Shown here: positions 1-9,039 of the stretch, piece by piece
Numbering within the stretch: the stretch's first letter is position 1
Layout of the letters: every line of letters starts with the position of its first letter
Assembly (NCBI RefSeq): GCF_003544895.1
Contig: NZ_CP032125.1
Location: forward strand, 2,618,001-2,682,000
Length of the DNA: 64,000 nucleotides
Source: Profundibacter amoris
GTDB lineage: Bacteria > Pseudomonadota > Alphaproteobacteria > Rhodobacterales > Rhodobacteraceae
Direction of reading: 5' to 3'
Notes under the pieces: model-generated
Databases searched by the model: none
What the model was told of the DNA's origin: nothing
What the model saw: the letters and a program-made list of their open reading frames with translations, nothing else
Position numbers and translations under genes: made by a program

Positions 1-855
1 GATGCCGAACGCGTTCTGACGCAAATGGCGCTGTCGGGCACCAAGCTGATCTACGCCACATCCTTTGGTTATATGGACGCGGTGCAGAATGTGGCCGCCA
101 AATTCCCCGATGTGCGGTTTGAACATGCCACTGGTTACAAACAGGCCGATAACGTCGCCACATACTCGGCCCGTTTCTATGAAGGGCGCGCCGTGATCGG
201 TACCATCGCCGGACGCATGACCAAAACCAACAAGATCGGCTATATCGCATCCTTCCCGATCCCCGAAGTTATCCGTGGCATCAACTCGGCCTATATCCAC
301 GCCAAAAAGGTGAACCCGGATGTCGAGTTCAAGGTGGTTTGGGTCTACACATGGTTTGACCCCGCCAAAGAGGCTGACGCGGCCACCGCGCTGATCGAAC
401 AGGGTGTTGATGTAATCATGCAGCATACCGATTCCCCTGCCGCCATGACCATTGCCGAAGAAAAAGGCATCTATGCATTCGGTCAGGCCTCGGACATGTC
501 GAAATTCGGCCCCACAGCACAGCTGACAGCCATCATTGACGACTGGGACCCCTACTATGTTGCCCGCACCAAAGCCGTCATCGACGGCACATGGACATCC
601 GGCAACACCTGGGACGGCATGAAAGAAGGCATGGTTGTTCTGGCACCGTTCTCGGATTCGCTTCCTGATGACGTCAAGGCCGAGGCACAGGCACTGGCCG
701 ACAGCATCGCCGCTGGCACCTACCATCCGTTCACCGGCCCGCTGAACAAGCAGGACGGCAGCGCATGGCTGGCAGACGGTGAAGTTGCCGATGACGGCAC
801 TTTGGCCGGCATGGGTTTCTACGTTGAAGGGATTGAGGGCGAAATTCCCAACTAG
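1..855 (+). CDS. BMP-family ABC transporter substrate-binding protein (5' end outside window)
   Basis: The reading frame is open from base 1, so the N-terminus with its signal peptide lies outside; 284 residues are visible. The pattern is that of the basic membrane protein (BMP/PnrA-like) periplasmic binding fold: repeated Rossmann-like segments (KIGYIASFPIPEVIRGIN, then GVDVIMQHTDSP) and a C-terminal stretch ending in GFYVEGIEGEIPN. Such proteins deliver nucleosides or related ligands to an inner-membrane ABC permease. No permease or ATPase gene follows, so in this locus they are upstream or elsewhere. A hairpin terminator follows at 895-921. The ligand cannot be read from the sequence. Confidence 0.85.
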   Translation, partial: DAERVLTQMALSGTKLIYATSFGYMDAVQNVAAKFPDVRFEHATGYKQADNVATYSARFYEGRAVIGTIAGRMTKTNKIGYIASFPIPEVIRGINSAYIHAKKVNPDVEFKVVWVYTWFDPAKEADAATALIEQGVDVIMQHTDSPAAMTIAEEKGIYAFGQASDMSKFGPTAQLTAIIDDWDPYYVARTKAVIDGTWTSGNTWDGMKEGMVVLAPFSDSLPDDVKAEAQALADSIAAGTYHPFTGPLNKQDGSAWLADGEVADDGTLAGMGFYVEGIEGEIPN

Positions 856-894
856 GCGCCAATCGCCCTGCCCTTGTGGCAGGGAAAATATTGC

Positions 895-921
895 AAAGGT
901 CCAGCCCCGGCTGGGCCTTTT
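895..921 (+). terminator. Rho-independent terminator after the BMP gene
   Basis: The stem AAAGGTCCAGCC pairs with GGCTGGGCCTTT with one G-T wobble across a two-base loop, and the right arm runs into TTTT. It sits 40 bases after the stop codon of the binding-protein gene and before the ATG of the aldo/keto reductase, so it separates the two transcription units. Confidence 0.75.
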
Positions 922-952
922 CCTTTTGGTCAGACCATGGCACAACTTGGCT

Positions 953-1888
953 ATGGAAAACCAGTTGATCAGCCCAAACGGCACCCCGTCATCCAGATAC
1001 TGCTTTGGCACCATGCAATTTGGCGGCCGCGCCGATGCCGCGCAAAGCCGTGCCATGTATGACGCCAGCCGCGCCGCCGGTATCACCTTCTTTGACACCG
1101 CCTTTGCCTATACAGACGGCGCATCGGAAACCCTGCTAGGGGAATTCGCAGCCCCCGAACGCGATGCATTGGTTATCGCAACCAAATGCGATTTTTCCGG
1201 CCCCAGCACAGCGGAGAACATCAACCGCAGTCTGGACACCAGCCGCACACGTTTGGGCATGGATTTCATCGACGTTTTCTATCTGCATCGCTGGGACGGG
1301 GAAACCCCGCTGGAACGCTCGTTCGATGCCCTCGCCACCCTGCAACAACACGGCAAAATAGGCGCAATCGGTGTGTCCAACTTTTCCGCATGGCAGGTGA
1401 TGAAGGCCCAGGCTGTCGCCAAAACATTCGGTACCCGCATCGACATTCTGCAACCGATGTACAATCTGGTGAAACGGCAGGTCGAAGTCGAAATCCTGCC
1501 CATGGCCGTGTCCGAAGGGTTCATGGTTGCCCCCTATTCGCCGCTTGGTGGCGGGTTGCTGACCGGCAAGTATACGACAGGAACCAAGGGGCGCCTGTCC
1601 GAAGACAAAGGCTATGCCGTGCGCTATGGCCCCGACTGGATGCATAAGGCGGCCAAACAGCTTGCCACCATTGCCCGGCGCGAGGGGATCCATCCGGCAA
1701 CATTGGCCGTGGCGTGGGTGGCCCAAAACCCGGCCATCACCGCTCCGATCATCAGCGCCCGCACCATAGAGCAATTGCAGCCCTCGCTGGCGGCACTGAC
1801 CTACCGGATGCCCGCTGAATTATACACCGAGATCACCGCCCTTTCGCCCACACCACCTCCTGCAACAGACAGGCTCGACGACGTATGA
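953..1888 (+). CDS. Aldo/keto reductase
   Basis: A 311-residue NADPH-dependent oxidoreductase of the aldo/keto reductase superfamily (TIM barrel). The catalytic tetrad is visible: Asp48 and Tyr53 in FFDTAFAYTDG, Lys78 in VIATKCDF and His112 in VFYLHRWD. The C-terminal part carries the cofactor-binding ISARTIEQL segment. The ATG at 953 was chosen because MENQLISPNGTPSSRYCFGTMQFGG is the normal N-terminus of the family; the same frame is open further upstream but that extension crosses the terminator. The stop overlaps the next start (ATGA), so it is co-translated with the flavoprotein that follows. The substrate is unknown. Confidence 0.87.
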   Translation: MENQLISPNGTPSSRYCFGTMQFGGRADAAQSRAMYDASRAAGITFFDTAFAYTDGASETLLGEFAAPERDALVIATKCDFSGPSTAENINRSLDTSRTRLGMDFIDVFYLHRWDGETPLERSFDALATLQQHGKIGAIGVSNFSAWQVMKAQAVAKTFGTRIDILQPMYNLVKRQVEVEILPMAVSEGFMVAPYSPLGGGLLTGKYTTGTKGRLSEDKGYAVRYGPDWMHKAAKQLATIARREGIHPATLAVAWVAQNPAITAPIISARTIEQLQPSLAALTYRMPAELYTEITALSPTPPPATDRLDDV

Positions 1889-2958
1889 AAACCGACATTC
1901 TGATCATCGGCGGCGGTATCGCCGGTCTTTCCGCGGCGGCTGCCTTGGCACCGCAGGCAACAGTCACTTTGCTGGAAGCCGAAGACGCGCTTGGCTATCA
2001 TGCCTCGGGCCGCTCGGCCGCGATGTTCCTGAAGGATTACGGCAACGACGTGGTGCGCGCCCTGAACTACGCCAGTGCGGACCATCACGAGGCCGCCGGT
2101 ATCCTGTCCCGGCGCGGCATGATGATGGTCGCCCGCCCGCATGAACGCGATGATTTCGTGGCCGAGGCCACCCATTTCAACATGCAGGAAATCGGCATGG
2201 ATCAGGCCCGCGCCCATGTGCCGATCCTGAACCCAAAAACCAGCGCCTATGCCGCCTACCGCGCCGATGCGCATGATCTGGACGCCGACCGCCTGTTGCA
2301 AAGCTATACCGCGCAGGCGCGGCGTGATGACGTTAACATCGTGCAAAAAGCACAGGCCACAGCTATCAGCAAAACAGCGAATGTCTGGCAGGTGCAGGCC
2401 GGTGCGGAAACCTACCACGCCAGCATCCTGATCAACGCCGCTGGCGCATGGGTTGACGAAATCGCCCGCCTTTCCGGTATCGCGCCGCTGGGGTTTCAAC
2501 CCTACCGCCGTTCAATGGCCCGCATCCCGGCCCCCGGCGGACATGATGTTTCAACGTGGCCGTTTCTGGACGGGGTAAATGAACGCTGGTACGCAAAACC
2601 GGACGCGGGCAAGTGGATCGTTTCACCCTCCGACGAAGACCCCGTGGACCCGCATGACGCATGGGCCGACGATATGGTTCTGGCCGAAGGGCTGGCCCGT
2701 TACGAGGAAATGGTCACCCAACCCGTCACGCGACTTGAAACATCCTGGGCGGGCTTGCGCACCTTTTCCCCCGACCGTGCATTGGTGATCGGGGCGGATG
2801 TGTCTGATCCGACATTTTACTGGCTGGGCGGTCAGGGCGGATATGGCTTTCAAACCGCCCCCGCCGCCAGCCGCCTGATTGCCGATCTGGTCACAGGGCA
2901 GGCACCGGAAATCGGCGCCGATATCGCCCGCGCCCTATCGCCGTCACGGTTTTCCTAG
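1885..2958 (+). CDS. FAD-dependent oxidoreductase of the DAO (glycine oxidase / amino-acid dehydrogenase) family
   Basis: A 357-residue flavoprotein. The N-terminal dinucleotide fold has GGGIAG at residues 9-14, followed by an LLEAEDALGYHASGRSAAMF segment typical of the D-amino-acid oxidase family, a middle substrate domain, NAAGAWVDEIARL, and a C-terminal WLGGQGGYGFQTAPA segment that closes over the FAD. It probably oxidises an amino acid, N-methyl amino acid or related amine. It overlaps the aldo/keto reductase by four bases, which suggests a two-gene operon handling an amine and the resulting carbonyl compound. The 3' end overlaps the convergent membrane-protein gene by four bases. Confidence 0.82.
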   Translation: MKTDILIIGGGIAGLSAAAALAPQATVTLLEAEDALGYHASGRSAAMFLKDYGNDVVRALNYASADHHEAAGILSRRGMMMVARPHERDDFVAEATHFNMQEIGMDQARAHVPILNPKTSAYAAYRADAHDLDADRLLQSYTAQARRDDVNIVQKAQATAISKTANVWQVQAGAETYHASILINAAGAWVDEIARLSGIAPLGFQPYRRSMARIPAPGGHDVSTWPFLDGVNERWYAKPDAGKWIVSPSDEDPVDPHDAWADDMVLAEGLARYEEMVTQPVTRLETSWAGLRTFSPDRALVIGADVSDPTFYWLGGQGGYGFQTAPAASRLIADLVTGQAPEIGADIARALSPSRFS

Positions 2959-3386
2959 GTCTTGCGCATCGGGCCGTGACCGGCAACCGCGCCCAGAATA
3001 CCGCCATACAGCAGATGCGCCACCAGCGAGGCAATCACCGCCATCATGCCACCAACGTTGCTCATCAACACGCCCGCACCGGCAATCGGCATCACCACCA
3101 CAACGGCCAGTAACCACAGTGCAACGCCGTAAACCAGCCCGCGCACAAACGGTGTGCCACCTATCAGGTGATAGAACACCAGCACATACAGCAGCGGAAA
3201 AACAACAACCCCCAGCAATACATGAACCATCATCCCTGCAGTCCAGCTGCCAAACAATCCACCCAGCAATGCGGCTGCATCAATCGACATTCCACCCACC
3301 ATAGGCACCAGATATTGCATCACTAAAGAGGCCGCGAAACAGCCAATCAATCCGCCCAGAAAGGCCCTGACATTTGTCGGTTTCAT
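2955..3386 (-). CDS. Small integral membrane protein, unknown function
   Basis: A 143-residue protein made almost entirely of four hydrophobic helices (about residues 6-28, 38-62, 76-100 and 110-135) joined by short loops, with a positively charged C-terminus (GHGPMRKT). The start was set at the ATG preceded by AGGGAATTTCG; an in-frame ATG 16 codons upstream has no ribosome site. I do not recognise the family with confidence. It is transcribed convergently with the flavoprotein gene and is the only gene of its unit. Inference: inner-membrane protein, possibly a cation-linked or stress-related one, but nothing in the sequence fixes this. Confidence 0.65.
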   Translation of the reverse strand: MKPTNVRAFLGGLIGCFAASLVMQYLVPMVGGMSIDAAALLGGLFGSWTAGMMVHVLLGVVVFPLLYVLVFYHLIGGTPFVRGLVYGVALWLLAVVVVMPIAGAGVLMSNVGGMMAVIASLVAHLLYGGILGAVAGHGPMRKT

Positions 3387-3587
3387 ATCGAAATTCCCTG
3401 TTTTATTGCTATTCCCACTAGGGTGCACAGCCATAGGCTGTAAAACAACACATTCTTTTTACGACATTTAGTTGTGTGACCTTACGTCAAGCAGCCCACC
3501 GCAAACCCTTGATTTCACCCAAAAAGTGCGGATGGGGTTTTAGCAGACAAACCATGGCTTACCCGTGCCAATTCACCACAGCCCCAC

Positions 3588-3601
3588 TTGATCAATGTCA
3601 A
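3588..3601 (+). promoter_or_regulatory. FNR-family box (TTGAT-N4-GTCAA)
   Basis: TTGATCAATGTCAA fits the FNR/FnrL/Dnr operator TTGAY-N4-RTCAA in all ten defined positions. It lies 57 bases upstream of the ATG of the CxxC carboxymuconolactone-decarboxylase-like gene, a normal distance for an activator site. FNR-type regulators of Rhodobacterales respond to oxygen or NO. Confidence 0.6.
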
Positions 3602-3657
3602 AGACCACCCTTTTGATCCGGTCCAAACCCAGCAAACCAAAAACAAGGAACAGGACA

Positions 3658-4005
3658 ATGGACTGGAAAGAAAACAGCCGCGATATGCGGGCGAAAATTC
3701 GCGAAATGAACAAACTGATCCCCGAAACCGCTGCCGGTTTTTCCACCCTTAGCAAAGCCGTCAAGGACAACGGCACACTGGATGTGAAAACCAAGGAATT
3801 TCTTGCACTGGCAATTTCGATTTCCGAACGCTGCGATCCCTGTATCGGCTTTCACGTCGAGGCCTTGATCCGCGCCGGCGGCACCCGCGAGGAGCTGGCC
3901 GATGTGCTGGCAATGAACATCCAGATGGGGGGCGGTCCGGCCCTGATGTATGCCGCCAAGGCACTGGAAGTATGGGACCAGATGGCGAAAAAACAGGAAA
4001 CCTGA
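3658..4005 (+). CDS. Carboxymuconolactone decarboxylase family protein (AhpD-like)
   Basis: A 115-residue all-helical protein of the CMD/AhpD-like family. The redox motif CxxCxxxH is present as Cys59-Asp-Pro-Cys62 and His66 (ERCDPCIGFH), which in AhpD relatives supplies peroxidase or thiol-disulfide activity; genuine carboxymuconolactone decarboxylases lack the cysteine pair. The ATG at 3658 has AAGGAACAGG just upstream; an earlier in-frame ATG would place the start inside the FNR-like region. It appears monocistronic. With the FNR box in front, a role under low oxygen or redox stress is a reasonable inference. Confidence 0.85.
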   Translation: MDWKENSRDMRAKIREMNKLIPETAAGFSTLSKAVKDNGTLDVKTKEFLALAISISERCDPCIGFHVEALIRAGGTREELADVLAMNIQMGGGPALMYAAKALEVWDQMAKKQET

Positions 4006-4083
4006 TTTTTCGCGACGGAAAATCGGCGGGGGTGCGTATAACCTTAACTAATTCAATAATCCGAATGTGAAAAGGACAACAAA

Positions 4084-4569
4084 ATGAAACGCATCCCCCT
4101 ACTGATTGCCGCTATCGCCCTTGGTTCTGTGGCTTACGCCCAGCAAACCGTGCCCGGTGGCCATTTCATCGAAAACTGGGATTTCAACGAGGACGGTCAG
4201 GTCACCAAAGAAGAGGCCGTAGAACGGCGCGGCGACATTTTCACTACATTCGACGAAAACGATGACGGCATCCTGTCGGCCAGCGATTACGCCGCGTTTG
4301 ACGAAGCCCGCGCCGCCGATCACGAATCCATGCAGCAAGGTGGCGGCATGGGTCAAGGCAAGGGAATGGGTCAGGGCCGTGGTATGGGCAAAGGCGGTGG
4401 TGAATACGGTCGTGGCGAAGGTATGACCATGCAATTCAACGATGTGAACGGCGACGGTCAGGTCAGCCGGGAAGAATTCATGGGCCGCACCGATGACTGG
4501 TACGCGATGATGGACAAAAACGGCGACGGCACCATCACCGCCGATGATTTCGGTCGCGGCAACAACTGA
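4084..4569 (+). CDS. Secreted EF-hand calcium-binding protein
   Basis: A 161-residue protein with an N-terminal signal peptide (MKRIPLLIAAIALGSVAYA, cut near residue 19). Four EF-hand loops are visible: residues 33-44 (DFNEDGQVTKEE), 57-68 (DENDDGILSASD), 120-131 (DVNGDGQVSREE) and 144-155 (DKNGDGTITADD). The two pairs are joined by a Gly/Met/Gln-rich linker at about 85-114 with GMGQGKGMGQGRGMGKG repeats. The ribosome site AAAGGA precedes the ATG. It is likely a periplasmic calcium-binding protein; the partner is unknown. The gene is followed by a hairpin. Confidence 0.85.
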   Translation: MKRIPLLIAAIALGSVAYAQQTVPGGHFIENWDFNEDGQVTKEEAVERRGDIFTTFDENDDGILSASDYAAFDEARAADHESMQQGGGMGQGKGMGQGRGMGKGGGEYGRGEGMTMQFNDVNGDGQVSREEFMGRTDDWYAMMDKNGDGTITADDFGRGNN

Positions 4570-4584
4570 TAACATGTTCAGGCT

Positions 4585-4610
4585 GGTCCTGCCCTTGATT
4601 GGTCAGGACC
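4585..4610. terminator. Convergent hairpin between EF-hand and zinc-finger genes
   Basis: GGTCCTG (4585-4591) pairs perfectly with CAGGACC (4604-4610) over a 12-base loop. It lies between two convergent genes and overlaps the last codons of the minus-strand one. The T-run is weak (GGTCTTTA), so termination efficiency is uncertain. Confidence 0.5.
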
Positions 4611-4968
4611 GGTCTTTACCGTAAAGGGCGCGATTACGAACCAGCATTACAAGACCGTAAACAGCAAATAATACCCCCATAGTGGTCGATAACGTGCTCC
4701 GCCCAATACCATAGTAAAACCCCGACCCAATAAAAATCGCCCCCATTGCCAGAACAAACAAAGGCGCAATCAACGCGTTCTTTGGCGCGGCATTGTAAAT
4801 TTCGGCGCTTTTTGTTGTGATCTGGTTCAGACTTGTCACCTTGTCCTCATGTACGCCTTTACAGGCCAGCCCGTGTCCAAGATCAGCAGCACAGTCATGG
4901 CACAGCCCCTTGCCGCAGGCCTTGCACAAACCAACAGCATTTTGATCGTCATGGTTATAGCATTGCAT
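4603..4968 (-). CDS. Membrane protein with N-terminal B-box-type zinc-binding motif
   Basis: A 121-residue protein. The first 40 residues contain a cysteine/histidine cluster (MQCYNHDDQNAVGLCKACGKGLCHDC, with further Cys and His to residue 42) like B-box-type zinc fingers. A linker follows, then two hydrophobic helices (about 66-85 and 90-108) and a basic tail. The ATG at 4968 is preceded by GGAGAA at five bases, which decides it over an in-frame ATG six codons upstream. Such proteins are common and uncharacterised in proteobacteria. It is convergent with the EF-hand gene. Confidence 0.7.
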   Translation of the reverse strand: MQCYNHDDQNAVGLCKACGKGLCHDCAADLGHGLACKGVHEDKVTSLNQITTKSAEIYNAAPKNALIAPLFVLAMGAIFIGSGFYYGIGRSTLSTTMGVLFAVYGLVMLVRNRALYGKDRS

Positions 4969-5083
4969 AGCGGTTCTCCGGCTCACAGGTTGTTTGGCAA
5001 CGTTTATGGCATTAAAAACCGGTTGCGGCCAGTCACGATGCCCAACGCGCAGGACAGGATATGCCGGCCATGCGCATCAAGCC

Positions 5084-7573
5084 TCAGCCATCCACTCTTA
5101 TGCTTTCGTTTTTCGGATCATACGGGCTGTCCTCGACCACCACCGCATCCCACAACTCGCGGAACATGCGCACCTTCAGTTTTGTGCCAACCTTGGTCAG
5201 TTCCGGCGGCACATAGCCCATGCCGATGGATTTTCCAAAAGCCACCGAATAGCCACCAGATGTCAGACGCCCGACGCGTTTGCCATCATGGATCAATGCC
5301 TCGCGGCCCCACGGGTCGGCATCCTGCGGCCCGTCGATCAACAGGGTGACACATTTGCTGCGGACACCTGTGGCCAACATCGCGTCTTTGCCCTGATAGT
5401 CCTTGTCCATATTCACGAAACGCGGCAAATCGGCCTCGAGTGGCGTTGCATCGCGGCCCAGTTCGGTGCCGAACGCACGATAGGATTTTTCCTGCCGCAA
5501 CCAGTTCTGCGCCCGCGCCCCGACCAGTTTCAACCCGTATTCCTCGCCTGCTTTCATGATCAGATCGAACAGATAGTTCTGCATCTCGATCGGGTGGTGC
5601 AGCTCCCAGCCCAGCTCACCGGTATAGGCCACGCGGATCGCGTTGACCGGACACATGCCCAGTTCGATCTGTTTGGCCGACAGCCAGGGAAAGCGTTTGT
5701 TGGACAGGGCGGTATCCGGCTCGGCATCGCTGATGATTTTCTTAAGCACATCGCGCGATTTGGGACCGGCGATGGCGAACACACCATATTGCGTGGTGAC
5801 GTTCTGGATTTCGATATAGCCGAATTCACCGGCCTTGTCGGCGGCACATTTGCGCAGGTAATCGGCGTCATATTCGGTCCACGCACCGGCCGAGACCAGA
5901 TAGTATTCGTCCTCGCCCTCGCGCACGATGGTGTATTCGGTGCGGGTGGTGCCCGCCGGTGTCAGCGCATAGGTCAGGTTGATGCGGCCCACGCGGGGCA
6001 GCTTGTTACAGGTGAACCAGTCCAAAAAGGCCGTCGCCCCCGGCCCTTTGACGCGGTGTTTTGTAAAGGCGGTGGCGTCGATCAGACCGACGTTTTCGCG
6101 GATCGCCCTGGCCTCGTCCACCGCATATTGCCACCAGCCGCCACGCCTGAACGAGCGCGCGTCATGGTCGCTAAACCCTTCGGGCGCGAAATAGTTCGGG
6201 CGCTCCCAGCCATTCACGCAACCGAACTGCGCGCCAGCCGCTTTCATCCGGTCATAGCAAGGCGCGGTGCGCAAGGGGCGACAGGCGGGGCGTTCTTCGT
6301 CGGGGTGGTGCAGGATGTAGACGTGTTCGTAACATTCTTCGTTTTTGCGGGCACCGTATTCGGTGGTCATCCAGTCGCCGTAACGCTTGGGGTCCAGCGA
6401 CGCCATGTCGATCTCGGCCTCTCCATCCACCATCATCTGCGCCAGATAATACCCCGTGCCACCGGCGGCGGTGATGCCGAAGGAAAACCCTTCGGCCAGC
6501 CACATGTTGCGCAGGCCCGGGGCCGGACCGACCAGCGGATTGCCGTCGGGGGTGTAGCAGATCGGACCGTTGAAATCATCCTTCAGGCCCGAGTTTTCAC
6601 AGGACGGAATCCGGTGGATCATCGCCAGATACTGTTCCTCGATCCGGTCCAGATCCAGCGGGAACAAATCGGCGCGGAAACTGTCGGGCACGCCATATTC
6701 AAACCGCGCGGGCGCGCCTTTTTCATAGATGCCCAGAATCCAGCCGCCGCGTTCCTCGCGCACATAACTTTGCGCATCGGCATCGCGGATAACGGGGTGT
6801 TCGGGGTGGTCCTTGCGGAATTCGACCAATGCGGGATCCTGCTCCATCACGATGAACTGGTGTTCCACCACAATGGCCGGAATCTTGATGCCCAGCAGTT
6901 TCGCGGTGCGCTGCGCGTGGTTGCCCGTGGCCGTCACCACATGTTCCGCCGTGATCACCACCTGTTCGTCAGAGGGCACCAGATTGCCGCCCTTTTCCAC
7001 CATCTTGGTGCAGGTCACTTCCCAGGCTTCACCGTTCCAGTGATAGGCATCCACCTGCATCTTGCGGATAATTTCAACGCCCCGCTGGCGCGCGCCCTTG
7101 GCCATCGCCATGGTCACATCGGCGGGGTTAATATAGCCGTCGGTATTGTGATACAGCGCACCCTTCAGATCGTCGGTGCGGATCAGTGGCCAGCGTTCTT
7201 TGATCTGTTCGGGCGTCAGCCATTCAAACGGCACATCGCAGGTTTCGGCAGTGGACGCATAAAGCATATATTCATTCATGCGTTCCTGTGTCTGCGCCAT
7301 CCGCAGGTTGCCCACCACAGCAAAACCGGCATTCAGACCGGTTTCTTCCTCGAGCGATTTATAAAACTCGACCGAGTATTTATGGATATGGGTGGTGGCA
7401 TAGGACATGTTGAACAGCGGCAGCAGGCCGGCGGCGTGCCATGTAGACCCGCTTGTCAGCTCGTCACGCTCCAGCAGGACCACATCGTCCCAACCCGCCT
7501 TGGCCAGATGATAGGCAATCGCGGTGCCAACAGCCCCGCCCCCGACAACCAATGCTTTGACTTGCGTTTTCAT
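5084..7573 (-). CDS. FAD-dependent oxidoreductase/GcvT fusion, sarcosine or dimethylglycine dehydrogenase-like
   Basis: An 829-residue two-part protein. The N-terminal half is a DAO-type flavoprotein with GGGAVG at residues 11-16 and a GSTWHAAGL motif whose His46 corresponds to the histidine that covalently binds FAD in mammalian dimethylglycine and sarcosine dehydrogenases. The C-terminal half (about 430-829) is a GcvT/aminomethyltransferase tetrahydrofolate domain (VGLIDATAFTKHRVKGPGA, YTGELGWELHHP, ending GYVPPELTKVGTKLKVRM). The family demethylates N-methylglycines and passes the one-carbon unit to tetrahydrofolate. The ATG at 7573 has GGAGAG upstream. It is monocistronic; the exact substrate cannot be decided. 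A 2.6-kb antisense frame on the plus strand is a codon-bias shadow. Confidence 0.88.
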   Translation of the reverse strand: MKTQVKALVVGGGAVGTAIAYHLAKAGWDDVVLLERDELTSGSTWHAAGLLPLFNMSYATTHIHKYSVEFYKSLEEETGLNAGFAVVGNLRMAQTQERMNEYMLYASTAETCDVPFEWLTPEQIKERWPLIRTDDLKGALYHNTDGYINPADVTMAMAKGARQRGVEIIRKMQVDAYHWNGEAWEVTCTKMVEKGGNLVPSDEQVVITAEHVVTATGNHAQRTAKLLGIKIPAIVVEHQFIVMEQDPALVEFRKDHPEHPVIRDADAQSYVREERGGWILGIYEKGAPARFEYGVPDSFRADLFPLDLDRIEEQYLAMIHRIPSCENSGLKDDFNGPICYTPDGNPLVGPAPGLRNMWLAEGFSFGITAAGGTGYYLAQMMVDGEAEIDMASLDPKRYGDWMTTEYGARKNEECYEHVYILHHPDEERPACRPLRTAPCYDRMKAAGAQFGCVNGWERPNYFAPEGFSDHDARSFRRGGWWQYAVDEARAIRENVGLIDATAFTKHRVKGPGATAFLDWFTCNKLPRVGRINLTYALTPAGTTRTEYTIVREGEDEYYLVSAGAWTEYDADYLRKCAADKAGEFGYIEIQNVTTQYGVFAIAGPKSRDVLKKIISDAEPDTALSNKRFPWLSAKQIELGMCPVNAIRVAYTGELGWELHHPIEMQNYLFDLIMKAGEEYGLKLVGARAQNWLRQEKSYRAFGTELGRDATPLEADLPRFVNMDKDYQGKDAMLATGVRSKCVTLLIDGPQDADPWGREALIHDGKRVGRLTSGGYSVAFGKSIGMGYVPPELTKVGTKLKVRMFRELWDAVVVEDSPYDPKNESIRVDG

Positions 7574-7750
7574 AGCCGACTCTCCACCGAATTCTTGTTG
7601 CACTGAACATGCCGCATCGCGCGTGCGCGGGTCAAACGGCAGCCGACCCTTACCAGCCAAAAACGACATCGAAAAACGTCATTTCCACCTTTATTCCTGC
7701 CGCAGCGTGCCTATATTCAATGCAACACCAGAATTTTGGAGCATACGCCG

Positions 7751-8695
7751 ATGAGCAACGACCCATATAGCGCACTCGGCCTCAAGAAATCCGCGACAGA
7801 CGCAGAGATCAAAAAGGCCTATCGCAAGATCGCGCGCACACACCACCCGGACCTGAATCCGGGCGACAGCACCGCCGAAGCCAAATTCAAGGCCGCCTCG
7901 ATGGCCTATGACCTGTTGAAAGACCCCGAACAACGCCGCCGTTTCGATGCGGGCGAAATTGATGCAACAGGGGCCGAAAAACAGCCTGAACGCAAATTCT
8001 ATCGCGATTACGCCGAACAGCCGGGGCATGGCTATGGCAACACCCACGGCTACGAGGATTTCGGCGATATGTCCGATATCTTTGCCGACATCCTTCGCCA
8101 ACGGCAGGCCCAAGGTGGGGCTGGCGGGGCCGGTGCAGGCTTTGGCGGCCGAGGGTTTGACGCCCGTGGTGCCGATGCCCGCTACATGCTCGAGGTCGAT
8201 TTCATGGATGCCGTAAAGGGCGGCAAGAAACGCATCACCCTGCCATCGGGTGATAACCTCGAGGTCAAAATCCCCGAAGGCACCCGCGACGGGCAAACCA
8301 TCCGCCTGCGCGGCAAAGGGGGCGAAGGATACGGCAAAGGGCCGCGTGGCGACGCCTATGTCACCATCAACGTGCGCCCGCACAAGGTCTTCAAACGCGA
8401 AGGCGACGATATCCACATCACCCTGCCGATCACCATTGACGAGGCCGTTCTGGGTGGCAAGGTGCCCACCCCGACCATCCACGGCACCGTAAACCTGACC
8501 ATCCCCAAAGGCGCCAGTTCCGGCCAAACCCTGCGCCTGCGCGGCAAAGGGGTTAAACGTGGCAGCAAGAAGGGCGATCAAAAGGTCGAGCTGCAAATCA
8601 AGATGCCGCCCAACGTCGATGCCGATCTGGAAAAGTTCATGCAGGACTGGCGCAAGGACCACGCCTATGATCCGCGGAAAGGAATGACATCATGA
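7751..8695 (+). CDS. DnaJ-like co-chaperone without zinc finger (CbpA type)
   Basis: A 314-residue Hsp40. The J domain occupies residues 4-70 with the essential HPD at 32-34; a Gly-rich linker (GGAGGAGAGFGGRGF) follows near residue 125; and two beta-sandwich substrate domains fill the C-terminal half (MLEVDFMDAVKGGKKRI, then HKVFKREGDDIHITLPI). There are no CxxCxGxG repeats, so it is a class B protein like CbpA. The stop overlaps the start of the next gene (ATGA), whose product is CbpM-like, matching the cbpA-cbpM arrangement of enterobacteria. It stimulates DnaK ATPase and carries clients to it. Confidence 0.88.
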   Translation: MSNDPYSALGLKKSATDAEIKKAYRKIARTHHPDLNPGDSTAEAKFKAASMAYDLLKDPEQRRRFDAGEIDATGAEKQPERKFYRDYAEQPGHGYGNTHGYEDFGDMSDIFADILRQRQAQGGAGGAGAGFGGRGFDARGADARYMLEVDFMDAVKGGKKRITLPSGDNLEVKIPEGTRDGQTIRLRGKGGEGYGKGPRGDAYVTINVRPHKVFKREGDDIHITLPITIDEAVLGGKVPTPTIHGTVNLTIPKGASSGQTLRLRGKGVKRGSKKGDQKVELQIKMPPNVDADLEKFMQDWRKDHAYDPRKGMTS

Positions 8696-9021
8696 CCCGT
8701 TTTTATTCCGAAGAACAGGTGATCACCACCATCACCCGCCTGACCCCGTCGCGCCTGACCACCTATGTGCAGCATGAATTCCTGAGCCCCGCGCAATCGG
8801 AAAGCGGACCGGTTTACACAGCCGCCGATCTGGCGCGGATCGAACTGATCTGCGATCTGGACGAACAGTTTGATCTGCAAGGGGATGCGCTCGGGGTGGT
8901 TCTATCATTGATTGACCAGCTGCACGGGGTACGCTCGGAACTGCGGCGTGTGATGACCGCAATCGAGGCCCAGCCCGAGGATTTGCGCGGCCGGATCATT
9001 GCCGCCCTGAAGGAAATATAG
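8692..9021 (+). CDS. CbpM-like chaperone modulator
   Basis: A 109-residue helical protein of the MerR_2/CbpM type: an N-terminal FYSEEQVITTITRLTPSRLTTYV segment resembling a winged-helix half and a C-terminal helical region (LIDQLHGVRSELRRVMTAI). CbpM binds the J domain of CbpA and inhibits both its DNA-binding and co-chaperone activity. The ATGA overlap with the upstream J-protein gene supports this pairing. Two overlapping hairpins follow the stop. Confidence 0.72.
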   Translation: MTRFYSEEQVITTITRLTPSRLTTYVQHEFLSPAQSESGPVYTAADLARIELICDLDEQFDLQGDALGVVLSLIDQLHGVRSELRRVMTAIEAQPEDLRGRIIAALKEI

Positions 9022-9039
9022 CCGGGGAATCGCGAAATT

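Noticed and set aside
4994-7606. 870-codon open frame on the plus strand opposite the FAD/GcvT dehydrogenase
   Set aside because: The minus-strand frame has complete FAD and GcvT motifs; the plus-strand product is His/Arg/Phe-rich without any domain and is an antisense shadow of GC-rich codons.
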